A stretch of 64,000 nt of DNA from Candidatus Stramentimicrobium fermentans. Lineage in GTDB: Bacteria; Atribacterota; Phoenicimicrobiia; Phoenicimicrobiales; Stramentimicrobiaceae. Where the stretch lies: positions 5,524 through 69,523 of the forward strand of contig JAAYOB010000018.1 of the NCBI GenBank assembly GCA_012520575.1, written 5' to 3'. Numbering within the stretch: position 1 is the first letter of the stretch; each line of letters opens with the position of its first letter. The translations under genes were made by a program, and so were the position numbers. The notes beneath the pieces were generated by a model. The model made no database searches, was not told the DNA's origin, and saw only the letters and a list, made by a program, of their open reading frames with translations. Shown here piece after piece: positions 28,340-37,305 of this stretch.

Positions 28340-29068
28340 GTGAGAATAATCTCATTCTTGTTTTTAATGATTTTTGCAATAGCCGCATCTGCCGAGCTGA
28401 CTGCTTTAGAAATCATAGAAAAGAGAGATGAGAATGAATATATACGCTCAGCCGTTGTTGAAGCTACCATGATAATAAGCCGGGGGAATAGAAAAATAGA
28501 GAAAACCATGGTCAGCTATACTAAAGACAAAAACGCCTTAGCGGAATTTACCAATCCTGCTGATAGGGGAAGTAAGTTTTTGAAAAGGGACGATAATCTC
28601 TGGCTCTTTTTTCCGGATGCCGAGGAGATTGTAAAAATATCCGGTCATATGTTGGAACAAGGGTTTATGGGCAGTGATTTTTCATTTCAGGATGTGATGG
28701 AATCTGATAAATTGGTTGAGCTTTATACCTTTAGCCTATTAGGAAAAGAGGTTTTTGAAGAGCGTCCTTGTTATGTCATTGAAGCAACCGCCCTCCCCGG
28801 TAAGAAGGTATCCTATTACCGCAGGAAAGTATGGATAGATAAAGAGCGTTTTGTGACCCTGAAGGGCGAGCTCTATACCCAAAACGGACGACTGCTAAAG
28901 GAGAGCAAAGTAGAGAAGCTCGAGGAGATAGATGGGCGGTGGTTAGCAGTACAGTCTATTATGGAGAACAAATTACGGAAGAATACCTATACTCGATTTA
29001 TTATTAATAATATTGACTTAGCTCCCAAATTAGATGATAAAATTTTTAGCCTGCAGAGCTTACGTTAA
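28340..29068 (+). CDS. LolA-like outer-membrane lipoprotein-sorting domain protein
   Basis: About 242 residues with an N-terminal signal (ISFLFLMIFAIAASA) and a beta-rich domain of the LolA/LolB-like fold (NLWLFFPDAEEIVKISGHML, GSDFSFQDVM, KVWIDKERFVTLKGELY), a periplasmic carrier of acylated substrate. It follows the ATPase-permease-permease genes by about 110 bases and is likely their acceptor. The start is uncertain: GTG at 28340 fits the signal peptide but has no ribosome site, whereas a CTG at 28274 in the same open frame lies eight bases after AAAGGAG and would add 22 charged residues. Confidence 0.85.
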   Translation: MRIISFLFLMIFAIAASAELTALEIIEKRDENEYIRSAVVEATMIISRGNRKIEKTMVSYTKDKNALAEFTNPADRGSKFLKRDDNLWLFFPDAEEIVKISGHMLEQGFMGSDFSFQDVMESDKLVELYTFSLLGKEVFEERPCYVIEATALPGKKVSYYRRKVWIDKERFVTLKGELYTQNGRLLKESKVEKLEEIDGRWLAVQSIMENKLRKNTYTRFIINNIDLAPKLDDKIFSLQSLR

Positions 29069-29309
29069 TAAGTAAAAAAATTAGGATACCATTCGAACAG
29101 TTTCTACAGAACCCCTTTTTTATTTTACAATGGGAAAATAAGGAAGGGAATTTTTATTTATAAGTTTAGCTAAATATTTTAAAAGCTTGTTTTATAAAAC
29201 GATGTTATAGCCTTTTTAAAATTTCCATAATAAGTTATTATTACTATACCATTGTAAATAGATATGTATTTTGTAAAGAAGGTTGCTAAGTGAAAGGAGT
29301 AAGTAGCAA

Positions 29310-30347
29310 ATGGTGATTAATTTAAGGAGTGATACCCAGACTCTGCCTACTGAGGAGATGTTAGAGGCAATGAGAAATGCCTCTTTGGGTGATGATGTGT
29401 TAGGAGAAGATCCTACGGTCAATAAGCTGGAAAAGTTATCTGCCGAAATGTTAGGTAAAGAAGCAGCGCTTTTGGTGGCGAGCGGTACCATGGGCAATCT
29501 CTGTGCCCTGATGAGCCATACCCATCCCGGTGATGAAGTTATCTTAGAGGCCGAGTCTCATACCTACTATTATGAAGTGGGTGGATTTTCGGCCTTAGCC
29601 GGGCTTTCTCCCCGTTTTGTACAGGGTGAACATGGCATAATGTCAGTGGATAAGATTAAAGAGGCAATCAGACCGGGAGATATTCATTTTCCTCACCCGA
29701 CTCTATTATGTATTGAGAATACCCATAACCGTGGTGGAGGGACAGTATATCCGGTCACTCTGATGGATGAGATTGCCCAATTTGCCCATAAGCAGGGTTT
29801 GAAAGTTCATATAGATGGTGCGCGTATCTTTAATGCCTCTGTTGCCTTAGGGGTTTCGGTAACGGAATTAGTGAAAAGTGCCGATTCAGTGATGTTCTGC
29901 CTCTCCAAAGGATTGAGCGCACCGATTGGTTCCATACTGGCAGGAGATAAGGGCTTTGTAGAGAAAGCAAGGAAAGTAAGAAAGATGGTTGGAGGGGGTA
30001 TGAGGCAGGCAGGAATAATAGCTGCTGCCGGTATAGTAGCTTTAGAGAAAATGGTTGACCGCTTATCAGAGGACCATGCATATGCCCGCTATATTGCTGA
30101 GGAATTGATTAAAGTTGGCGGTTTGAATATTGATTTAGAAACTGTACAGACCAATATGGTCTATTGCGATACCAGCCCTTTGAAAATTAGCGCAGACCAA
30201 TTTGCCAACCTGCTTAAAGAACAGGGATTGTTAGTTTCAGCAGTTTCAACCGATCAGATACGCCTGGTAACCAGCCGCCATATAACTGATAAAGAGGCCG
30301 GCGAGGTTATTGCAACAATTAAGAGAGTAATCGAAAACGTACTGTAA
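29310..30347 (+). CDS. ltaE: Low-specificity L-threonine aldolase
   Basis: 345 residues, PLP enzyme of the beta-eliminating lyase family that splits threonine into glycine and acetaldehyde. Family marks: INLRSDTQTLPTEEMLEAM at the start, GDDVLGEDPTVNKLE, the cofactor stacking region SHTYYYEVGG, IDGARIFNASVA with the PLP aspartate, and the Schiff-base lysine in FCLSKGLSAPIGS. GAAAGGAG precedes the ATG by 9-10 bases. It stands alone between the LolA-like gene and the DUF1538 genes. It could provide glycine or ferment threonine. Confidence 0.93.
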   Translation: MVINLRSDTQTLPTEEMLEAMRNASLGDDVLGEDPTVNKLEKLSAEMLGKEAALLVASGTMGNLCALMSHTHPGDEVILEAESHTYYYEVGGFSALAGLSPRFVQGEHGIMSVDKIKEAIRPGDIHFPHPTLLCIENTHNRGGGTVYPVTLMDEIAQFAHKQGLKVHIDGARIFNASVALGVSVTELVKSADSVMFCLSKGLSAPIGSILAGDKGFVEKARKVRKMVGGGMRQAGIIAAAGIVALEKMVDRLSEDHAYARYIAEELIKVGGLNIDLETVQTNMVYCDTSPLKISADQFANLLKEQGLLVSAVSTDQIRLVTSRHITDKEAGEVIATIKRVIENVL

Positions 30348-30440
30348 ATAAATAATAATTTCGGCTTAATGTATGTTAGAATAAACATGAGTTACTCAGG
30401 ATAAGGAAACACTAATTCGTGAGATGTAAAGGATTAACAT

Positions 30441-31133
30441 GTGAACATAATTAAAGACACCTTGAAGGAAGTGATCTACGCTATTTTGCCGATAGCCTTA
30501 GTGATTGTTTTCTTTCAATTTACCATTCTCCATCTTCCCACCAAGGACTTTCTTAATTTTTTGGTGGGGGTATTCTTTGCCTTCGTCGGTTTTGTACTAT
30601 TTCTTGTGGGAGTTAATGCCAGCTTATTGCCCATCGGTGAAGCTTTTGGGGCTACTCTAATTCAGGATGAGAAGGTCTGGCTTTTAATGGGTTTTGGTTT
30701 TACCTTAGGTTTTACAGTGGTAATAGCAGAGCCGGGACTGCAGATTTTAGCAGGCCAGGTTGCAAAGTCCTCCGGTGGTGAAATACCTAAATACCTATTA
30801 CTAGTAATGGTTGCTTTAGGGATGGGGTCATTTTTTACCCTTTCTCTAACCAGGATTATCTTTGGAGTGTCTTTATTAAAAATACTGTTGGTTAGCTATA
30901 TTCTATTGTTTACATTAGCATTGTTTTCCCTACCGGAATTCTTTACAGTGGCTTTTGATGCCGGAGGAGTAACCACAGGTCCTTTAGTGGTACCTTTTAT
31001 CTTGGCACTGGGGGTGGGTATGTCTGCTATCAGAGGACCTAAGGCGGGTACTGAAGACAGTTTTGGATTTGTGGGTTTGTCTGCCGTCGGTTCCATTATG
31101 GCAGTGTTGATATTGGGGATAATATACCGATGA
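30441..31133 (+). CDS. DUF1538 family membrane protein (first of pair)
   Basis: 230 residues with about seven hydrophobic segments. The duplicated-looking motifs of DUF1538 are present: VVIAEPGLQILAGQVAK and DAGGVTTGPLVVPFILALGV. The family is thought to be a transporter but no substrate is established. The GTG start has AAAGGA seven bases upstream. It overlaps the second DUF1538 gene by four bases and a PII signal protein follows, so the three probably act together, with PII gating the membrane pair according to cell energy or nitrogen status. Confidence 0.88.
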   Translation: MNIIKDTLKEVIYAILPIALVIVFFQFTILHLPTKDFLNFLVGVFFAFVGFVLFLVGVNASLLPIGEAFGATLIQDEKVWLLMGFGFTLGFTVVIAEPGLQILAGQVAKSSGGEIPKYLLLVMVALGMGSFFTLSLTRIIFGVSLLKILLVSYILLFTLALFSLPEFFTVAFDAGGVTTGPLVVPFILALGVGMSAIRGPKAGTEDSFGFVGLSAVGSIMAVLILGIIYR

Positions 31134-31933
31134 CGATATTTGTTGACGAATTGATAGTGTTAGTCAAAGAAATATTTATATCTTTACTACCACTACTAAT
31201 TATATTTTTAATATTTCAGTTTATTCGTTTAAAGCTGCCCAAAGAACAATTTTTGGTCATAATTAGGGGAATAGTTTTGACTTTTGTGGGTTTAGTGCTT
31301 TTTTTATTGGGTATAAAGGTTGGCTTTATCAGGGTGGGAGAATTAATAGGGCAAACCCTAGGCACACTTGATCATAATTGGATTTTGATACCTATCGGCT
31401 TTTTATTAGGATTATTAGTGACTCTGGCTGAACCGGGGGTCAGAATTTTAGCTCTTGAGGTAGAAAAAGTTACCGGTGGATATATCAGTAGAAAGATAAT
31501 TCTTTATTTTCTAGCGATTGGAGTGGCTCTCGCAGTTGCCCTGTCTATGTTTAGAATGTTAAAAGGTATATCCTTATGGTATTTCTTATTACCGGGTTAT
31601 TGCACTATTTTAACTTTGATGTGGTTTGTAAAACCGATGTTTGTAGCCATTGCCTTTGATTCAGGAGGGTTTGCCACCGGGCCGATGATTACTACCTTTA
31701 TGCTGGCTCTTATGGTGGGCAGCTCTGCAGCCATTAAAGGAAGTAATCCGCTTTTAGATGCCTTTGGTATGGTGGCAATGGTGGCAATGGTTCCTATTTT
31801 TTCTGTCTTGGTCTTGGGAGTATTATACAAAAGAGAAGAGTTAAGAATAGCAAGACTCGAAAAGCAGGATAGATTAAAAGAAGAAAAAGAGATAGGGAAC
31901 GCAAATAGCATATCTCATTCTTTGGATAGATGA
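31130..31933 (+). CDS. DUF1538 family membrane protein (second of pair)
   Basis: 267 residues with the same layout as the preceding protein: LVTLAEPGVRILALEVEKV and DSGGFATGPMITTFMLALMV line up with its partner's motifs. The C-terminus adds a charged tail of about 35 residues (REELRIARLEKQDRLKEEKE) that should lie in the cytoplasm, where it might contact the PII protein encoded next; that contact is inference. Start codon overlaps the previous stop (ATGA). Confidence 0.88.
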   Translation: MTIFVDELIVLVKEIFISLLPLLIIFLIFQFIRLKLPKEQFLVIIRGIVLTFVGLVLFLLGIKVGFIRVGELIGQTLGTLDHNWILIPIGFLLGLLVTLAEPGVRILALEVEKVTGGYISRKIILYFLAIGVALAVALSMFRMLKGISLWYFLLPGYCTILTLMWFVKPMFVAIAFDSGGFATGPMITTFMLALMVGSSAAIKGSNPLLDAFGMVAMVAMVPIFSVLVLGVLYKREELRIARLEKQDRLKEEKEIGNANSISHSLDR

Positions 31934-32008
31934 TATCATGATATTATTTTCTGAATTGTCAGGAAAATTAGATGGATGTTTTTATAAATGGAATAGGGGG
32001 TAAGGGAG

Positions 32009-32356
32009 ATGGCTGAAGTTGACATTGAATTCGATTTAATTGTAACTATCGTCGATAAAGGAAAAGCCGGCTATGTAGTGGAAGCATCTAAAAGGGCAGG
32101 AGCTTTAGGGGGCACTATACTCTTGGGGCGAGGTTCGGGAACTCGTGAAGGTAGGAAGATATTCGGGATTCCGATCGAGCCGGAAAAAGAGATAGTCTTA
32201 ACTTTGATTGACCAACAGCAATCTTCTAAGGTGCTGAAGGCAATTCAAGTAGAGCTGCACTTGGATGAACCGGGAAAAGGGATTGCCTTTGCGTTAGATG
32301 TAAAACATATTGTTGGCATTCATCATGTTTATAATCTTTGTAACAAAGATAGCTGA
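32009..32356 (+). CDS. PII-like signal protein associated with DUF1538 transporter
   Basis: 115 residues with the ferredoxin-like PII fold: VTIVDKGKAGYVVEASKRAG, then GGTILLGRGSGTREG and the C-terminal DVKHIVGIHHVYNL. The T-loop region (REGRKIFGIPIEPEKEIVLT) differs from GlnB and lacks the tyrosine modified by GlnD, so control should be by ligand binding alone. GGGGG stands eight bases before the ATG. No ammonium transporter or glutamine synthetase is nearby. Its place after two DUF1538 genes suggests it regulates that membrane complex. Confidence 0.88.
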   Translation: MAEVDIEFDLIVTIVDKGKAGYVVEASKRAGALGGTILLGRGSGTREGRKIFGIPIEPEKEIVLTLIDQQQSSKVLKAIQVELHLDEPGKGIAFALDVKHIVGIHHVYNLCNKDS

Positions 32357-32425
32357 CCTAACTAACCAAAGAATAATTAGAATTAGGCATAACTATTTTT
32401 TAATAATGGCCTTTACTAACAAAAG

Positions 32426-33256
32426 ATGAAAGATGACAAGTTTTCTCATAAGAAATATCTTCACTACTCATATTCATGGGTATTACTAATAATATTGCTC
32501 TTTCTGCCCATAGTTTCTTGCTGTCAGAAAATTATAGTTGATGATGATAATGAACTCATCAATCTTCTTTCCTATGAAATTATCGATATTTTTCCTCATG
32601 ACCCCGCTGCCTTTACCCAGGGGTTAGTCTGGGAAGATGGTTTTCTCTATGAAGGGACCGGGCTTTATGGCTCCTCCTCTTTACGCAAGGTAGAACTAAA
32701 GACCGGAAAGGTTTTACAATGCCATAATCTTAATGATGATTATTTCGGAGAAGGAATCACTATCTTCAATGGCAGAATATATCAACTGACCTGGCAGGAG
32801 AAGACCGGCTTTATCTATGATAAGGAGACTTTTAAACTACTGGACACTTTTACTTATCTCTCTGAAGGGTGGGGAATTACGCATGATGGAGACAATCTCA
32901 TTATTAGTGATGGGAGTTCGACTCTCCGCTTTTTAGATCCAATCAAAATGGAAGAAGTAAAGCAGCTACGAGTACATTACAAAGGAAACACCATCTCTAA
33001 TCTCAATGAATTAGAATATATCAAAGGTAAAATATATGCCAACATCTGGCAGACTACTCTGATTGCTATCGTCGACCCGGATACCGGAGAAGTGGTCAGC
33101 TGGATTAATTTAGGAGAGATCCTTATTTCGGTCGAGGAGGACAGTTGCCAAAAGATAGACGTCTTAAACGGTATTGCCTACAATGAAGGGAAGGATAGCC
33201 TCTTTGTTACCGGTAAACTCTGGCCCAAAATATTTGAGATAAAAATCCATAATTAG
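32426..33256 (+). CDS. Glutaminyl-peptide cyclotransferase (plant/bacterial type), exported
   Basis: 276 residues. The N-terminus is a signal with a possible lipobox (LLFLPIVSC), so the protein is outside the cytoplasm. The rest follows the five-bladed propeller family of glutamine cyclotransferases: FPHDPAAFTQGLVWEDGFLY, EGTGLYGSSSLRKV, FGEGITIFNGRIYQLTWQE, EGWGITHDGDNLIISDGSS, NELEYIKGKIYANIWQT and VLNGIAYNE. The family forms pyroglutamate at peptide N-termini. The start codon lacks a clear ribosome site. Its role here, 70 bases after the PII gene, is unknown. Confidence 0.88.
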   Translation: MKDDKFSHKKYLHYSYSWVLLIILLFLPIVSCCQKIIVDDDNELINLLSYEIIDIFPHDPAAFTQGLVWEDGFLYEGTGLYGSSSLRKVELKTGKVLQCHNLNDDYFGEGITIFNGRIYQLTWQEKTGFIYDKETFKLLDTFTYLSEGWGITHDGDNLIISDGSSTLRFLDPIKMEEVKQLRVHYKGNTISNLNELEYIKGKIYANIWQTTLIAIVDPDTGEVVSWINLGEILISVEEDSCQKIDVLNGIAYNEGKDSLFVTGKLWPKIFEIKIHN

Positions 33257-33434
33257 ATAACTATCTGCTAATTAATTGGTATGGTTTTTTAACAAGTTAA
33301 CCAATTATATTCTATTAAAACCTCTGCTATGGTGTAAAATTTATTTTAAAATGAGCTTATTCGATGTTATATTAATTATGCTAATTTTTAATTGTCAAAA
33401 ACGTAACCAAGAATTAATAAAATTGTGAGATGTG

Positions 33435-35183
33435 ATGTTTAAAAAATTCATTCATTATTATAAACCTTATAAGGGAATATTTTTTATAGATTTATTGAGT
33501 GCCACCATTATTGCGGCTATTGACTTGGTATTTCCGGCGATAACCAGATTGTTTATTAATAACATAATTCCGGAAAACCAATTCCGGCTTTTTTATATCT
33601 ATATCGGGGTTTTAGTAATTCTTTCCATAATACGAACTATTGCCAACTATGTAGTAAATTTCTGGGGTCATGCTATGGGAACCAGAATGGAAAGGGATAT
33701 GAGGACAGACATCTTTACCCATTTACAAACATTATCCTTAGACTATTTTGATAATGTTAAGACCGGGCATCTAATGTCCCGAGTGATCAATGACATAAGT
33801 AATATTGGGGAGCTGGCTCACCATGGTCCGGAAGATTTGTTCTTATCCTTTATTATGATTGTTGGGTCTTTTATCATCCTATTTCGTATAGAATGGCGGC
33901 TTACCATAGTCCTCTATAGTTTTCTGATTATATTAATGGGCTATACGGTCTATAAGAGAAAAAAGATGACCGCAGTATATCGCTTGGTTAGAAAAAAAAT
34001 TGCCAATGTGAATGCCCAATTAGAGAATAGTATTTCCGGGATAAGGGTGGCTAAGGCCTTTACCAATGAAGAGTACGAATTAGAAAAATTTGACATGGGG
34101 AATCAAGAGTTTAACCAATCCCGGGAGATGGCTTATAAGGTTATGGCTGAATTTTATTCTACAATAATGTTCTTACTCGGCTTTTTAGATATAATAGCTC
34201 TGGGATTGGGCGGCTATTTAGTTTTTCAGAAAGTAATAAATATTGGTGATTTAGTTGCTTATCTCTTGTATATCAGTTTTTTCCTACAGCCGATTCGTAG
34301 ATTGACTAACTTTACCGAACAGCTGCAAGAAGGTATCAGTGGTTTTGAAAGACTGGTAGAGATAATGTCCATTAAACCTACTATTATTGACAAAGAAGAT
34401 GCTGTTGAGTTGAATAGTGTTAGTGGAAGAATTGAATTTAAAAATGTCTCCTTCAGCTATAAAAAAGAAGAAGTTGTATTGTCAGATATTAACCTGACTA
34501 TCAATACCGGTCAGACTTTAGCATTGGTAGGGCCTTCTGGTGCCGGTAAAACCACCTTATGTCATCTCATACCACGCTTTTATGAGATAAATTCAGGTGA
34601 AATTCTTATAGATGGTATCAATATTCAAGATATTACCATGTATTCTCTGCGTAAAAATATCGGTCTGGTGCAGCAGGATGTCTTCTTATTTACCGGTACT
34701 ATTGGGGAGAACATCTTGTATGGTAAACCGGATGCCAACGAAGAAGAGGTAATACAGGCGGCTATTGATGCTAATATAGATGATTTTATTCAGACTTTGC
34801 CTGATAAATATGATACCTATGTCGGTGAAAAGGGCGTTATGCTCTCCGGTGGTCAAAAACAGAGAATATCGCTGGCTAGGGCTTTTCTGAAAAATCCGCC
34901 TATCTTAATTTTGGATGAGGCAACCTCCTCGCTCGATGCCGAAACAGAGGCAATTATCCAGGAATCACTAGAAAAACTGGTCATTGGTCGTACTGTTCTG
35001 GTCATAGCACACCGCCTTTCTACCATTAGAAATGCTGACCAGATTATCGTTCTGACCAATAAAGGGATTATTGAAAAAGGAACACATGAAGAATTACTCG
35101 CCAATGATAAGTTGTATTCCAAGCTCTACCAATCACAATTCAAGGGCTTCATACCTGATGAGGTGCAGAAAAATAACAATTGA
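33435..35183 (+). CDS. ABC exporter, fused membrane and ATPase domains (MsbA/multidrug type)
   Basis: About 582 residues, a half-transporter acting as homo- or heterodimer. Six membrane helices lie within residues 15-300; the ATPase domain follows with Walker A GPSGAGKTT, signature LSGGQKQRISLARA, Walker B ILILDEATSSLD and the switch histidine in VIAHRLST. The ATG at 33435 directly follows a GTG; neither has a strong site. No second half-transporter is adjacent, so a homodimer exporting lipids or hydrophobic compounds is likely. It stands alone, with about 300 bases to plsX. Confidence 0.92.
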   Translation: MFKKFIHYYKPYKGIFFIDLLSATIIAAIDLVFPAITRLFINNIIPENQFRLFYIYIGVLVILSIIRTIANYVVNFWGHAMGTRMERDMRTDIFTHLQTLSLDYFDNVKTGHLMSRVINDISNIGELAHHGPEDLFLSFIMIVGSFIILFRIEWRLTIVLYSFLIILMGYTVYKRKKMTAVYRLVRKKIANVNAQLENSISGIRVAKAFTNEEYELEKFDMGNQEFNQSREMAYKVMAEFYSTIMFLLGFLDIIALGLGGYLVFQKVINIGDLVAYLLYISFFLQPIRRLTNFTEQLQEGISGFERLVEIMSIKPTIIDKEDAVELNSVSGRIEFKNVSFSYKKEEVVLSDINLTINTGQTLALVGPSGAGKTTLCHLIPRFYEINSGEILIDGINIQDITMYSLRKNIGLVQQDVFLFTGTIGENILYGKPDANEEEVIQAAIDANIDDFIQTLPDKYDTYVGEKGVMLSGGQKQRISLARAFLKNPPILILDEATSSLDAETEAIIQESLEKLVIGRTVLVIAHRLSTIRNADQIIVLTNKGIIEKGTHEELLANDKLYSKLYQSQFKGFIPDEVQKNNN

Positions 35184-35399
35184 CAACAGATTGGAAAGTA
35201 GCCCAGCTAATGATGACATAAGGGTAAAACCAAGGGCTGAGCCATAGACAAAGTTGATAGACCCCTTTAAGCCATATTAATGATCTCATACCATATTCTT
35301 TTTTATGCCTATTGCTAAGAGTCGAAATCTAATAAGGAGTCAATAGATATAGTTCAAATAATTTTGTAAAAAACAAATGGTAAAATGTTCTAAAAAATT

Positions 35400-35428
35400 T
35401 TGCCATATAACTACACTTTCATTATAAT
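35400..35428 (+). promoter_or_regulatory. Sigma-70 type promoter before plsX
   Basis: TTGCCA (35400-35405), 17-base spacer, perfect TATAAT (35423-35428), about 55 bases before the plsX start. The 300-base interval between the ABC exporter and plsX otherwise shows nothing recognisable. Confidence 0.72.
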
Positions 35429-35483
35429 GTTACTAAATATTTTACTAATATCAGTTATGGGTTGGTATTGAGGAGGAAATGAA

Positions 35484-36476
35484 TTGAATATAGCATTAGA
35501 CGTAATGGGGGGAGATTATAGTCCTGAGGAGACCATTAAAGGTGCCTCTCTTTTTTTGAAAGAAAAGGACTGTACTCTAACTCTTTTAGGAGAAAAAGAT
35601 GTAGTTAGTTCCGTTATGGGCAACTATTCTTTTGACAAAAACAAGGTTAAAGTTGTGAATTGCCCCAACAGTAATAGTAATGAAGTATTTTCTATTGATG
35701 TCATAAAAGGGAAAGAGGGTTCTCCCATAATAACAGGTATGGATTTGTTAAAAAATGATAAGGCGGATGCCTTTGTTTCAGCCGGTAATAGCGGTGCAAT
35801 CATGGCTGGTGCCCTTTTGAAGCTGGGCTGTATTCCGGGTGTAAAACGTCCGGCAATAGCTATCATTATCCCGACTTTAAACGGCAATAAAGTTATCTTG
35901 GATGTGGGTGCCAATGTAGATTGTAAACCAATTCATCTGCTCCATTTTGCCCTTATGGGTAATGCCTATGCTAAATACGAATTGGGATTTGAAAACCCTA
36001 AAGTAGCGCTCTTGAATATTGGAGAAGAGGAGAATAAGGGAAATCGATTAACCCGAGAGGCATACCCGCTGCTCGCCGAGAGAGGGGATTTAAATTTTGT
36101 CGGCAATATCGAAGGTCGGGATATTTTTATGGGAACGGCAGATGTTATTGTCTGTGATGGATTTGTAGGTAATATTATCTTAAAGACAGCTGAAGGGCTT
36201 TCCGGTATGTTTATGACGGATTTTAAACTGAGTATTTTGAGGAGTCTTCCCGCGGGAGATATAACGGAAATGCTCAAAGAAAGATTTAACGATTATGCCA
36301 TCCGAAGAAATTATAAAACATATGGCGGGGTACCTCTCTTAGGGGTAAACGGACTATGCTTTATCTGTCATGGCCGTTCCAAAGCCGAAGCGATTAGAAA
36401 TGCTTTACATGGTGCCTCGATATTTGTGCAGAATAAGGGGTTAGAGCACCTGAAAAAAATAAACCTTGAAAATTAA
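35484..36476 (+). CDS. plsX: Phosphate acyltransferase PlsX
   Basis: 330 residues. PlsX makes acyl-phosphate from acyl-ACP and phosphate, the acyl donor for glycerolipid synthesis by PlsY. The family opening NIALDVMGGDYSPEETIKGA is clear, as are SAGNSGAIMAGALLKLG, DVGANVDCKPIHLLHFALMG and CDGFVGNIILKTAEG. The start is TTG at 35484, with AGGAGG eight bases upstream; the ATG in between reads only two codons. Unusually, no fab genes or rpmF accompany it; instead a convergent membrane gene ends two bases away. Confidence 0.94.
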   Translation: MNIALDVMGGDYSPEETIKGASLFLKEKDCTLTLLGEKDVVSSVMGNYSFDKNKVKVVNCPNSNSNEVFSIDVIKGKEGSPIITGMDLLKNDKADAFVSAGNSGAIMAGALLKLGCIPGVKRPAIAIIIPTLNGNKVILDVGANVDCKPIHLLHFALMGNAYAKYELGFENPKVALLNIGEEENKGNRLTREAYPLLAERGDLNFVGNIEGRDIFMGTADVIVCDGFVGNIILKTAEGLSGMFMTDFKLSILRSLPAGDITEMLKERFNDYAIRRNYKTYGGVPLLGVNGLCFICHGRSKAEAIRNALHGASIFVQNKGLEHLKKINLEN

Positions 36477-36477
36477 T

Positions 36478-36924
36478 TTAAAAGATACGTCCCAGAATAA
36501 AGCCTAAGAGTAAACCAATTAGGAAAATGGTAGTTATAATGCGGGCATCTTTAACCATGCTCATTCCTTTAAAACGAATTACTATCAGTGTAACAAAGTA
36601 AGCAGACACATTTAAGGTTACAAAGATAGGCCAGGTGATGATATTGGCAATCATAGGCCCGATGTAAGGAATTGACTGTATCAAAACTAAGAGACAAGTA
36701 AATAGACTACTGAATACCTCTATAACAATCCCTGCCAGAGCTACAATCACGGTGATAAGGAAAGCATCTATTTCGGTGTAACGGAAAAGATAGTAGACTA
36801 ATGAGAATAGAAAAACAGCGTAAAAAACATGGCGGGTTGAGATCTTTGATTTTTCGGGAATACGGGGCTTTAAATCCTGTTTCAACGGAGTATTTTGCTC
36901 TTGGTTTTTATTGTCTATATCCAT
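36478..36924 (-). CDS. Membrane protein of unknown function
   Basis: About 148 residues, not recognised. A polar, lysine-rich N-terminal 40 residues precedes four hydrophobic segments (FYAVFLFSLVYYLF; AFLITVIVALAGIVIEV; IGPMIANIITWPIFVTLNV; IITTIFLIGLLLGFILG). I chose the ATG at 36924; an in-frame TTG at 36951 is possible, and neither has a good ribosome site. It converges on plsX with one base between the stops and no terminator, so the transcripts overlap. Confidence 0.65.
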   Translation of the reverse strand: MDIDNKNQEQNTPLKQDLKPRIPEKSKISTRHVFYAVFLFSLVYYLFRYTEIDAFLITVIVALAGIVIEVFSSLFTCLLVLIQSIPYIGPMIANIITWPIFVTLNVSAYFVTLIVIRFKGMSMVKDARIITTIFLIGLLLGFILGRIF

Positions 36925-37305
36925 TTTTTTATTCTTAACAATTATTAACAACTATATAACTGTACCCAGATTATCAATTTATTAATCTTTAGTTAATCAA
37001 TAATTCCTATACTGTTATTTGCTATCATATAGAAATATGCGCTTGACTGTCAAATATTTCCCCAATAATTCGTATTAAGGACAATATTATGTGGTATATT
37101 TAAGCCACTATCCTTTCACATATCAGAAATGGCTAACGTATACTAAGAAAAAATTAACCGTAATAGTAGACCGTGCACTCATTATTTGTTAAAATCAACT
37201 AAGAATTATAAATATTATACTTTTTATTCACCAAGGTTGGTTAGCATTGTCTTGATAATGATTGAGAATCTATCTTGGATTGAGGCAAGGTAAGAAAGAG
37301 CTTAA
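36925..37305. other. Divergent intergenic region before mntP
   Basis: About 380 AT-rich bases between the divergent membrane gene and mntP. No yybP-ykoY manganese riboswitch core was recognised. GATAATGATTGAGAATC near 37254 looks like half of a Fur-type box but lacks the second arm. No convincing promoter was assigned. Confidence 0.45.

Noticed and set aside
37250-37275. Fur/MntR-like box before mntP
   Set aside because: GATAATGAT matches one arm only; the second arm is absent, so it is not supported.
36925-37305. yybP-ykoY manganese riboswitch before mntP
   Set aside because: The conserved core bases and pairing could not be found.
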